Below are positions 54,400 through 64,000 of a stretch of 64,000 nt of DNA, piece after piece. This DNA is from Phytophthora sp. 'mugwort' (taxonomy: Eukaryota; Oomycota; Peronosporomycetes; Peronosporales; Peronosporaceae), in the NCBI GenBank assembly GCA_033558025.1, contig JAUCEF010000017.1, positions 3,596,001 to 3,660,000 of the forward strand, written 5' to 3'. Position 1 is the stretch's first letter. Every line of letters begins with the position of its first letter. The notes beneath the pieces are model-generated. The model did not search any database and had not been told where the DNA came from. It worked only from the letters and a program-made list of their open reading frames with translations. A program made the translations under genes and the position numbers.

Positions 54400-55979
54400 G
54401 GTTATGGACGAGGGCGTCTAGGAGGCATTCTCCTCCCAGCGTGCCTCGCGCTTGGGTTCTGAGATTTCTCAAAAACCCGAAGGATCCAGTGTATCCTTTG
54501 ATGAAGGCGTTCGAGGACGTGGTGGCCAAGGATCCACCGTCTCAACTCCCACCGGATCGTGGGATACGGCACGAGCTTGATCCCGTCTCGGGCACAAAGT
54601 ATTGTATCACCAGACAATGGCCACTGCCTCGAGAGCAGTGCGAGGTCATTGATGCCTTCTTCGCCGCAAAGACCAGGGCAGGCATGGTGCGGGAATCGAA
54701 ATCCCCGCACTCGACGCCAACCTTCTTCTTTCGGAAGCCGAACGGGAAGTGGCGTCTGTTTCATGCTTTTAAAACTGAACAGCGCAACGGTTCCGGCCCA
54801 GATACCCATCACGCGAAAAGATGTGTTGTTAAACAAAATGGCCGGGTGCGAGTTATACGGCGCCCTGGATCTGGTGGACGGATACTACCAGATCCTGATG
54901 CGCGAGAGCGACATCTCGCTCACCGCAGTGAGCACCTTGAGCGGTATGCTCTGGGAGTGGCTTGTGATTCCTCAAGGCTTGTCTAACTCCGGCGACGTTC
55001 AATCGCCTGGTCACACAGTTGTTTAGACCACTGGATGTGTACGCACAGTCGTACTTCCACGACATCTTCGTCCAGATGCGTGCCGAAAAGGCAAGACGGC
55101 TATGGAGGTGTATTGGAGCACCTCCGTCGACTGTTGGAGAGTTATCAAGCTCGATGCCAACATCGACAAGCGACTTCGCGGCGCAAGAGATATCAAAGCT
55201 CTCGGTTGCTTCATCAGCAACGTTAGCGACCCGGAGAAGGTTAAGGCCATTTCGGCTTGTCCAACGCTAAGGTTCCAGCAGGACATGAGGAAGTGGGTGG
55301 GCTTGGCCAACTACCTGCATAAGTATAGCGAAGGTACGCAGGTCTGTCTAGACCCTTGTCGGAACTTCTAAAGAAGGATACCGACTGGCACTGGGGGCGT
55401 GAGCGCCATGAAACCTTTGACAATATTAAGGCAAGCCTTCAGAAGGCGCCTGTCCTGGCACTGCCGGACGAGACGAAGCCGTTCAGCGTCGTCTGTGATG
55501 CATCCGATTATGAAAGTCGAGTGTGCATGGCTGCAGCAGGACGTGAACGAGTGATCTCGTTTCTGTCCAGGCAGCTCAAGGCTGACGAATGGATGTACCC
55601 CGTTCATGACAAGGAGCTTCTTGCCATGAAGTACGCCCTTGTCAAGTTCCGGGTTCCTCCCGGAACTTCCTGGGCTCTCGCCACTTTGGGATCTACACAA
55701 ATCAGTATCCTTACGGACTGCGACGAATTCGCCCATTTCTTCCAACGGATGGCGAAGTGGCTGTCCTTCTTAGCGAAATATAACTTCCGCGTCGAGTACA
55801 AGCCTGGCAAGCTCAACGGGCTTGTCGATGCGTTGCCACGCAGGCCGGACTATGCGCTGGCGAACATAAGTCGCGCCACGACCGATCTATATGATTCGAT
55901 ACGCATGGCGAATCGTGGCGACGAAGCCCTTGCACCTTTGGTGCGTTTCCTGGCCGTTGGCAAAGAAGCCAAGGCCTAG
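54400..55979 (+). pseudogene. Gypsy reverse transcriptase and RNase H, active site mutated
   Basis: The reverse transcriptase opens with KDPPSQLPPDRGIRHELD and TKYCITRQWPLPREQCEV (54500-54650), continues with PHSTPTFFFRKPNGKWR and, after a shift, YGALDLVDGYYQILMRESDI (54855-54910) and the palm motif AQSYFHDIFVQ (55044-55076). The palm motif is normally YxDD; the first Asp is His here. RNase H follows (55356-55979): FSVVCDASDYESRV, YPVHDKELLAMKYALVKFR, EYKPGKLNGLVDALPRRPDY. Several frameshifts lie between 54780 and 55360. Confidence 0.85.
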
Positions 55980-56079
55980 TGGCTCACGCCACGTCAGATA
56001 GCCCGGCTTCATCGATACGAGTGGGCCGATGGCATGCTCTACTATCGCGTGGAGCCCCCCGAAACCCCTCGGTAGTCGT

Positions 56080-56505
56080 TCCAAGCGACGAGGATCTCAA
56101 GTTTGACATGAGGCGCACCATGCGCCGTCCAGCGGTCTCTTGGGTCGCGAGCCAATCGGTCTCTCAGTATTTTTGGTAGGCCCACATGTACAAGTGGGTC
56201 ACACAGTACGTGGAGACATGTGAAGCATGTCAACGTGTGAAACCCGCCGGGCACACCTCGGCTTCCTTGCAGAGCCTGCCCGTTCCAGCGACTGCTATAA
56301 GTCGATGAGTATGGATTTCATCTTCGGACTTCTAGCCGACGGCCACGGGAACACCGGCATCTTGATGTTCGTGTGCCGTCTGAGCAAGATGGTGCGTCTT
56401 GCTCCGGTCAAATACACAGTGATCGGGGAACAGGCTGCGAAGCTCTTCCTGGATGGTGTTTTCCGCCATCATGGTCTGTCGGAGACAACTGTTTCGGATC
56501 GTGAC
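56080..56505 (+). pseudogene. Gypsy integrase, first part
   Basis: Contains the end of the HHCC finger (HMYKWVTQYVETCEACQRVK, with the two Cys) and the core start SMDFIFGLLADGHGN with the first catalytic Asp, followed by RLSKMVRLAPVKYTVIGEQA and HHGLSETTVSDRD, the second catalytic Asp region. The text is cut after VSDRD by the hAT element; the 8 bases ATCGTGAC at 56498-56505 are the target duplication. Confidence 0.85.
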
Positions 56506-59250
56506 CAGGGGTTCGGATTATCGGCACTTTCAATGGTATCACAGATACTGATCCACTAACAATCACAGACGAGCTAATATCGGATGATCTTGATCGGTTG
56601 CTGTGATCATTTGATGCTGTACTGGATATGCAGATACGTGTATTAGATATAACCTGCCTTCTATGATGGAAGCCAGCTATGAGTCCTTCAGTAATGTCTT
56701 GTACTCGAGCCAATTTGCTTTCATTAACACATCATTTCTGCCCGATTTTCGTCCAAGCGGGTGCGTAGCTCGTTCACTACATAGCCACTTAGGCTAAAAA
56801 ATCGCTCTTGGGCTGCTGTCGAGACCGGGTTGCCCAGATAAATGTTGGCTAAGAGAGAAACAGCTTGCTACCCGTGCTCTCAAAACCATGCAAGTACGTC
56901 AACTTCGCGATAGAGGTGAAGTGCGTTGTATTTGCCACCCTTGGCAGCATATGGCTACCTGATAAACAGATTTTTTCATTTATTCCACGTGTTCCGTGCC
57001 TGTAGATGCCGATCGCCATGCGTAGCCTGCCCCTCGTAGATTTGGGAAGGCTCATCAGTATCTAGCAGCGAGCACATCGCACTGTTTGGTGCGTCGGGCT
57101 CGCTACACATGACTTGAAGTGGCTCTGAGTCAGAGCCCTTATTCTCTTCTGCGATCAGCTCACGTGCCATTAGCATCTTGAATATGCTATCATGCTCCAA
57201 CTACAAGTTATCGCTCGACGCGATCAAGGACAGCAGCATCCGTTACGATTGTTGCTGCTTTAGACTTAGTGCGAGGGTCAAAAAGCAGGGCTTTGACATC
57301 GTTGATATCTTCTTAAGGGAATCTGATACCCAATTGCTCTCGCAGTCGTTCTCGATATCGTTTACCTCTGAGCGAGAAATCACTAATGTTCTTCGACACT
57401 CGGCGCTGTGTAAACTCAGTCGACGTTTTATCAGGTCGCTCCAACGCTAAGCAACCAAGTGACCCTAATATTAACGACACCGAAATAATCTTGCGGAAAA
57501 GCAATGCGTACGAGCTTGCAACACCTGCTTTCTGTACTTCGCCAAGACTAACCTGAGCAACCTGGTCGGTGATTGCTTCCATCTCCGTTATCAAGTTCTA
57601 GTCGTTGGAGTCGAGCTTTAGCCACCCGGCTTGTTCGTTTGCTGAGGCTGTCTCGAAGTCCTTCGTGAAGGTGTAATAATTGTACACACTGCGGCGCATA
57701 AGCGTCACTGCATATCCGACACGCGTTTTGGAATCGACGTCAATATTGATAGTGGGAAGGTTGTACGGATCTTGGCGCTGTTTAAGTGTTGCCCAGTCGT
57801 AGCGGTGAGTTAAAAACGTAGCTATATCTTGCAACTTTTGAATTACTCGGAGACCGTTTCGAAATTCTCCTCCTGGGGTCATAATATCCCTGCCGCCATT
57901 TCTTGTATTTTCTTTCAGCCCAAGTGCATACCACAATCACAGACACAACAAGTGCATCCGACAGTTCACTTGATCGGTCTTGCTAAATGATCGGACACGT
58001 TGCGGGCATTCCAGGTTGTGTCGCTCACAGTAAAACGTGAGAAGCGATCAATGTCAATACCGTTCGCGATTGAATACCCGGAATGATCTGCTCAGCAACA
58101 ATGGCAGCTGCATGTCCACTTGGGTTTGGCGTTGCTAACAATGAAAGAGACCTTGGACTCCACTCGGGTTCAATGAATATCAGCATGACCCCGATGGTGT
58201 TGACGTTTGCCTCATTCGTCCACAAGTCGTGCAGCACCGCTAGAAATGGTTGCCTTAGTGAAGAATCAAATTCATTCTGGAGAGTTCGTGAAACCCGCTC
58301 AACAAAGCATCCAAAATCCCCCTCGGCAAACGTGTAGAACGTTTCACGAGCTGGCACCGTTAGGCGCGGCTGATTCGATAGCCGTCTCAGAAGCTGAAGC
58401 AATTCTTCATTCTCTAGAACCGTGTATGGTAGGCCTGATGACAACAACCACCTAGTGGACAATATTTTTACCTCGTTCGGGCCGGTTATCACGGCCTCGT
58501 GTACGTACGCTGCTTCTTTGCTTTCGTAGCATCATCTAGTTCTGCTGCCATGTTTGCGTTGTCCACTTCAATCCTCCCCTGCACGTCGCGTTTTTCGCCC
58601 TTTGGAGATTTAAACGCAAAACGGATGATCCTGCTGAAGGCGCAGCATGTGCTTTCGTGCATTGGACGCGTTCAGCTGTCGCAAAAGGCATGTCTTCCAG
58701 GTTGTCGTTGTCGTGTCGGTGCTAACACATTTTTCCGCACATACAAGGCAAATGTGCGTGAGGGGATGGCCAGATGCAATGGGTAATCGATCGGCTTTGT
58801 CAGCTTGTGGATTGAGTACCAACCGACGTAAACATGTTTTGGTTGACGTACTTAACTGAAAGAGGGATACGATACTTGTCAACCGATCCACCGCTGTCGG
58901 GCTCGCCCCTCTGAACTTGAGAGAGAGAGAGTCGTCGAACCCTCGGAACGGCCTTCCTCGGGCATGAGCTCTGTGTCTCGGCTTCTATCGGGATGTAACT
59001 TGCAACCGCCGTCGCTAGGCTGATAAAAATACACATTAGGCTAAGTCGTCGAGATTGCAATCTCTGGTTAATGCATGTGAACATTCTTTAAGGATATCAG
59101 CTACCTGTATCACTTGGGTATCGTTTGAGCCCGACAGTATCAATGATACTGATACATCACGTCACATGGATTGAACCTGATCCAGATACACCTCGCTGGT
59201 GATCCGGGATCTGCGTATCAACGAGTATCTTCAGCTAATCCAAATCCCTG
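56506..59250 (-). mobile_element. Complete hAT transposon nested in the Gypsy integrase
   Basis: The element begins CAGGGGTTCGGATTA and ends TAATCCAAATCCCTG, inverted repeats of 15 bases with two mismatches. It is flanked by the 8-bp direct repeat ATCGTGAC (56498-56505 and 59251-59258), exactly as expected of hAT elements. The Gypsy frame resumes right after the second repeat. Length 2745 bp. It contains one broken minus-strand transposase. It inserted after the Gypsy element did. Confidence 0.93.
56724..58891 (-). pseudogene. hAT transposase of the nested element, frameshifted
   Basis: Minus-strand order: BED-type finger (HICLVCAEKCVSTDTTTTTW, then NASNARKHMLRLQQDH; 58770-58620), core with FLAVLHDLWTNEANVNTIGV and LLATPNPSGHAAAIVAEQI (58260-58060), a helical part with IATFLTHRYDWATLKQ (57830), and at the end a dimerisation region STAAQERFFSLSGYVVNELR stopping at TAA (56724-56726). 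Frames change at least four times. It differs from both other hAT relics in the window, so three hAT lineages are present. Confidence 0.82.
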
Positions 59251-60744
59251 ATCGTGACCCGCGATTTACCGCTGCGTTCTGGCGAACGCTGTTCCAACTA
59301 CTTGGAGCAAGGATGCGCATGTCCAATGCCGATAGTCCTTAGACAGGCAGACGGAGCGTGTCAACCGTGTGCTTGAGGACACTCTACGCAGTATCTGTGC
59401 AGAGGCTCCTCGCACTTGGTCAGAAGACCTGCCAGTAGTTGAGTGTGCACTAAACAATGCGGTTCACGCATCGACCGGGTATACCCCGTTCTATCTGAAT
59501 GGCTTACGCCATCCACGGGTGCCGCTCACTTTGCGAGGCAGTGCCCCGTCTTGAGTTCTAAGCGGGGGAGAGGGTCGGAAAGCGCTTTCCTCCGAGGTCT
59601 CGGACATGAGACCGGTTTCCTTGCGGAAACAAATGGAGTCTTTTATAGACACCAGGCTGAACGTAATCAGCCGTGTCCGTGATGCCATGACAACGGCACA
59701 GGACAAACAAAAGGAGTACTGTGACAAGAAATGGAAGAGGAAACTTAAAGGTGTTTAATGTTGGGAGTTTAGAACTACTAGACACTAGGAACTTGCCACT
59801 CGCCACGGTAACTTCCGTTGGGATCAACAATCTGAAGCACCGCTACATTGTACCCTTCGCGGTCCTGGTTAGGCATGGTGCTGCATACACCGTTGGCCTG
59901 CCTAAGTCGATGATGACCCACCCGACGTTCTACCTGGGCCGTCTGAAGCGGTACCATGATCCGCAGGGCTCACAAGCCACAGCTCTACAAAGCAAGGCTG
60001 CGCTTGTTTCTAAGCGCACCCAGCGCCAGCCGCCCAGGTCCCTTGCGGGGCCGCGGAAGGGGCTCCTTACGAAGGAACCTCGGCTGCACACGCCGAGTAT
60101 GAGCCATAGAGATACGGCTGGGAGTACGCAGGAGGCGCTCCTGCCTGGGAAACAGGCCCAGGCAGGAGCTCCTCCGGCCGCAGGAGGTCCCGAAGGAGAG
60201 ACCACTCCCGTTGGACTCGGTTCATGACGCCCCAAAGGCATCCAGACGTTGAAAGATCTCGTCCGCTTCATTCGTACGACTGTCGGCCTGTCCTTCCAGG
60301 GCTGACAAGTCATCGGCCAGGCGATTCATGTCGTCATGAATCGGCCCAAGGACCCCAGCTCTCCCGGCCTTGGCGGAAGCAGCCTCGCCCTCACCAAGCC
60401 AAGCGCAATCTCAAGCGCAAGGACTCGACGACGAAGAGCGGTTCAACGATCTGAGGTGGAGCCGAAGGCGGCACACCAGGTCCTGAACCGTACCGGAGGG
60501 GAGGCGCCTCATACTCGTACTCGTTCGAGGCACCACGGCCTCTCCTCGACCGAAATGTGGAGACCCACTGCCACGTTGAGCGTGTGCTCTAGGGGCGGCG
60601 CGTTCATGGGAAGCGCCAGCTCCGCGTGAAGTGGAGGGGGTACTCAGAGACTGAGTGCTTCTGGGAGCCTTACGAGCGGCTCCAGACTGACTGCCCGAAG
60701 GCTATCGCGACCTGGGAACAGAATCGGCGGCGGCTTCGTAAGTA
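59251..60744 (+). pseudogene. Gypsy integrase, second part, with chromodomain
   Basis: Right after the hAT repeat the core goes on (FTAAFWRTLFQLLGARMRMS), then RQTERVNRVLEDTLRSI with the catalytic Glu, ALNNAVHASTGYTPFYLNG and, after a shift, the C-terminal part FNVGSLELLDTRNLPLATVT and HPTFYLGRLKRYHDP (59750-59960). A Pro/Arg-rich linker leads to a chromodomain in another frame: RQLRVKWRGYSETECFWEPY, then ERLQTDCPKAIATWEQNRRR, ending at a TAG near 60740. Chromodomains guide integration to particular chromatin marks, which places the element among chromoviruses. Frameshifts near 59540, 59720 and 60600. Confidence 0.85.
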
Positions 60745-60759
60745 GTTCGGACTTCATTG

Positions 60760-61920
60760 CACGGTTGTGGCGGTAGGGCCAAGACCATACCCGCGCTCAT
60801 CATGAGCGCCAGAAGCGGAATGCTTCTGCAGTTCTCGAGAGAATTGCTGTTGGCCTACTACATGGGCAAACTCAATACGCAGATGTCGGAGGTCAAGGAT
60901 GGCCTCCAGGGTGAGATCCTCCCGGAGAACCTCGAGTTATCCTTGTGAGCAGTGCGTAGCTGCCCACTTCCAAAAGGCGGCCTCGGCCTCTTGGAAAGAG
61001 TCGCAGTGTGGGGGCATCACGGCTGGATAGCCCCACAGAGGTCGCAGTCCCGACCGGGGCTCTGGCTTATTTTTCGCCGGCTTATGAACTCCTTGAGAGG
61101 GATGTTGTGTGGTGCAGGAGCGCGCACCGAGCGATATTCACGTTCTGGAACAGGGGCTGGTTGGCCACCAGGTAGCGCTCATAAGCGCCCCAAGAAGCAC
61201 GCGAGGCGGCTGGAGCTGACCCATGTAGGCGCCGGCTCCATGGGATTCCTCAGGAGGGAAATACCGGGGAGCGTAAGGCGAGCAGCCTGTTACTCCTACT
61301 TCTGCCCGTCGAGATCGTTGGAGATCTCTCGGCCGAATTGGCACTCTTCCTCCTCGTCGGAAGAATAACTGAAAAGGCCCTTGTTCGTGGGTGTGGGGGT
61401 TCCATAGCCTTCACGGATCGGAGAACTGGAATCTCGCCGCTTACGGCTGACTTCCGAGGCTGCTGCAGCCTTACAGCCTTGACGCGGGCAGTTGCATCAG
61501 CGAACGTCAAGTTCTTGACCGGGGAACGAGGTTTCTCTTCGTCCTCCTTGAGTGAGCGGGGGCTCCCCTGACGCTGGTCGTCTTCAGTGCGTCGCCATCG
61601 TCGTCGTTGTGGCTAGACAGCGGGGTACGGGATCCAAGCGAGTCGGACTGACTCGGGTCGCCGTCAGACCCCTTGACGAGCGGGATTTCGGTATCACCCC
61701 AGGACATGGGAGACTTGTCCGAGTCCTCCTCATAGTCCACGAGGCGCTCAGGGTCCTCCTCAGGCTGTTTAGGTGCCTTGGGGGTCACCTTGGATGCCAC
61801 CTTAGTGGATCCCTTAGCGGCAGAGCCTTTGCCGGACGGCTAAGCGCTCTTAGCCTGCTGCTTGGAAGCAACAGACTTGGCAGGCACTTTCGCACCGCTG
61901 CCAGACCGAGTCTTGGTCAT
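60760..61920 (-). pseudogene. Antisense coding region inside the Gypsy 3' part
   Basis: On the strand opposite to gag-pol, a Met at 61920 opens MTKTRSGSGAKVPAKSVASK, has one in-frame TAG (near 61840), and continues as VASKVTPKAPKQPEEDPERL and DYEEDSDKSPMSWGDTEIPL to 61507. A shift leads to LTFADATARVKAVRLQQPRK and a second to an acidic part. Downstream pieces as far as 60760 read like helices (LTLEAILDLRHLRIEFAHVV). I recognise no domain: the N-terminus is basic, the middle acidic and Ser/Pro-rich. Antisense ORFs between pol and the 3' LTR are known in some plant Gypsy groups; their function is unclear. Confidence 0.5.
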
Positions 61921-62107
61921 GCTTGAGGCTAACGTGGAAGCCGAAGAAGAAAAAGAGCACGCGGAAGTGCTCGGGCTCAAAAGGAATGAGCCGGCTGCGG
62001 AAACCAACCGCAGCGAAGTCGATGCAATTCGACTTGGAGAGTGAAAGGCGACGATTTCCTTTCACTCACCGTGGATGGTCGGTAAACCGAACCTAAGTGG
62101 GGGAGGA

Positions 62108-62468
62108 TGTAACGGGGTTACATGAAGAGTGCCACGGCACTCTTCAGAGCAGGTGTACCCAAGTACATTAACTGATGAAGCTAAACATCACTATGACGTT
62201 GACGGCAATGTGTCATGGATAGGTACCACAGTTATGTACAAAGACCTCAAAGCCACTCAATAAGATAACATCTAGGGAACTTTATAGGTGATTAATAGTA
62301 TGTATGTAGACGCATTAGAAGGGAACTTATAAATATATTCAGTCTTTATTCTTCCTAATTTGGTAACAGTCCACAGGCCAGGGACTAGTGAACTGCCGAT
62401 CACTGAGAGTTTGTACACTCCCCAAAAGTCACAATTCCTGTGCGCAAGGTGTTGTGTGCCCTGTCACA
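62108..62468 (+). repeat. Gypsy 3' LTR
   Basis: 361 bp, paired with 51714-52111; shares ACCTCA(A/G)AG(C/G)CACTCAATA and AACATCTAGGGAACTTTATA. Preceded by a purine tract at 62095-62107. Confidence 0.88.
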
Positions 62469-62473
62469 TCCAC

Positions 62474-64000
62474 TGACATCGGATTGGAGGTATGTAGTCG
62501 TGACACCATCGCCGTTAGGTCATCCGTGTTGCCGTCTTCCTCGTCGGCTACCACGTAAGATATGTCTTCTATACGTTTCATCCATGTTCAAGATGTCATG
62601 TCGAGAGCTGGAACGACGTGTATATTAATGTAAAAGTGGAAGCTAGAGGGGGGGATGGCGAATCGAGAAGTGAGCTACACCCTGCAGTTCAAACGGTTAA
62701 AATCATGTTTATTATATATATATATCCTTATGAATATAACGCACCATAGTTGAATATCAATATATTACCTGTTCGGACATTTCCGATACAATATACCTTT
62801 TTTTTTTCTCGATACCTCCGATCGCACAATGGCAAGAAATGGTCGTCAGGAGGAAAATAATGGTATGGCAATCCATTCATATACAACCCGGACGGATACG
62901 AACAACTCGTCCATTAAGTCGAAGAAGCCGCGAGGCTTCAAGAAGCAACACCACCCGAGCTAAGCTACATGTACATGAACAGTGTGAAGGCGTGGACGAC
63001 TCAATCCATTTGAGTTTCTCAAGGACATCGACAAGAAGTTGCGAGCACAGCACATATAATGTTTGCTGGTCAAATTAAAGTCACACTTTTACCCCAACAC
63101 AACAAGCGAGCGGCATCCCCTCGTCGCTGTATTTCATTGCGCCACTATCGACGTACAACACGCCCTTGACCTGTGTTAAGGAAGTGTAGCAGCGGACCTG
63201 CTGTTCGCCACACAATGCCAACTTACACATGATCGAAACTTCGCGAAGGACCGAGTTTTCCGGGATTCTAAAAAACAAGCTACGTGGAGCTGTTAGCTTA
63301 AGTCTCTGGCCATGAATCTCACTTTTCATTCTGCGCTGCATAGAACAAACTTCGTTTAAACGTTATTGCGGTAGCACGCTTGCGCTTCGTGACGGATGAG
63401 GAGGAGAAGACACTTGTAGACGAGAGGATGAAAGTAGAAGTAAGATTAAGAGTTAGTGGTGTGCTAACGGAACGTTGTTGCCCACTAAAAACGTCGTATG
63501 TGATTGCCTAAACACAGTATAACATCGTGTCTACCAACCATTGTGGTTATGAATACTGAAGAGTCACCATGTACCGTATCCTTTTAGTATAATGTAGAGG
63601 AGATTTACGGTACTGATAACAGCCTGTCGAGCCGAAACCTTAGCAGCCTCCCTGGCTCGGCATCAGGGAAATTTGATTGGCTGAAAAGTAGTGCACATCC
63701 CTCTCTCTAATGTCTTCAGTCAGATTTCAAAAGCTGCCTCGAAACCTGTTTTTTGCGCTTTCTGACGCTCCTAGAGGGCCTACGGGCCATCAGAGGCCGG
63801 ATTCGGTGTCTCCGCGTTGGGAGCCTCAACAGGAGCCGGCTTGGCATTTGGCTTGCCAGGCCAAGTGCGTTCGGCGACGCTAATTGAGAAATGAGAAGGT
63901 TGGCCAAAACCTTACTAACTCAAGGGTAATAGATTGTGACGGTACAAGCCTCGTCACTTCGCCTCGATCTTTTGATGTGCAAATGGATTGTCGATACCCA
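62474..64000. other. Right end of window, nothing assigned
   Basis: No gene recognised. Minus strand 63341-63081 has 86 open codons (LFFRIPENSVLREVSIM) without a known domain. A TA microsatellite lies at 62711-62726 and a T run at 62800-62810. Confidence 0.4.

Larger units (their letters stand above)
51714..62468 (+). mobile_element. Gypsy chromovirus retrotransposon with nested hAT
   Basis: LTRs 51714-52111 and 62108-62468 begin TGTAA(A/C)GGGGTTACATG and end TGTCCCGTCACA or close to it. TCTAC (51709-51713) and TCCAC (62469-62473) look like a target duplication with one change. Order inside: gag, protease, reverse transcriptase, RNase H, integrase and a chromodomain, then 1.36 kb with an antisense coding region, and a purine tract (AAGTGGGGGAGGA) before the right LTR. 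The plus-strand protein is broken many times. Its integrase is split by a complete hAT element (56506-59250); without it the Gypsy element is about 8 kb. Confidence 0.9.

Noticed and set aside
61552..61926. 124-codon plus-strand frame in the Gypsy 3' region
   Set aside because: Overlaps the antisense coding region and has the composition of a shadow frame (Leu/Arg/Gly-rich, no motif).
1..64000. Possible RXLR or Crinkler effector genes
   Set aside because: I looked for a signal peptide followed by RxLR/EER or LFLAK-type motifs and saw no convincing case.
1..64000. CRISPR arrays, rRNA or tRNA genes
   Set aside because: No regularly spaced repeats, no rRNA-like sequence, and no complete tRNA fold with A- and B-box were seen; the only tRNA-like part is the weak SINE-like head near 33.1 kb.

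Overview
The window looks like a repeat-rich, gene-poor stretch of an oomycete genome, most likely Phytophthora or a close relative. This rests on three things: several loci of the AA17 lytic polysaccharide monooxygenase family (known from oomycetes), genes with short GT-AG introns (58 to 107 nt), and oomycete-style initiator motifs upstream of two AA17 loci. I ran no searches; all family calls come from reading motifs in translated sequence.

Layout. 1-539: 3' end of an ankyrin-FYVE gene. 2.9-7.0 kb: decayed LINE on the minus strand with ORF1 and endonuclease but no visible reverse transcriptase. 8347-13893: a piggyBac-type transposon with AT-hook region, broken transposase and, on the opposite strand, a broken gene joining a SANT/Myb-like domain to a DOT1-like histone methyltransferase domain. 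14.4-15.2 kb: tubby-like pseudogene. 15953-16978: four-exon enoyl-ACP reductase gene. 17159-18111: three-exon AA17 gene lacking the usual N-terminal histidine. 18.5-20.1 kb: degenerate DD39D mariner. 20323-22896: nearly perfect 2.6 kb palindrome of two Tc1-like (DD34E) copies. 24223-25326: intact-looking three-exon AA17 gene. 27.5-29.1 kb: decayed coiled-coil gene. 29.6-32.2 kb: hAT transposase pseudogene. 33150-33800: AA17 pseudogene cut by an intact Ty1/copia element (33814-38522) with identical LTRs. 40932-41829: intronless AA17 pseudogene. 42256-47401: decayed copia element. 49.6-51.5 kb: second hAT pseudogene. 51714-62468: Gypsy chromovirus with a complete hAT element nested in its integrase (56506-59250) and an antisense coding region near its 3' end. 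The rest is unassigned.

Only four host genes look intact or plausibly expressed: ankyrin-FYVE, enoyl-ACP reductase and two AA17 genes. The other two AA17 loci are at different stages of decay, so the window also records gene duplication and loss of a secreted plant cell-wall enzyme family in a transposon-dense setting. The most unusual structure is the piggyBac element carrying its own chromatin-modifier gene.
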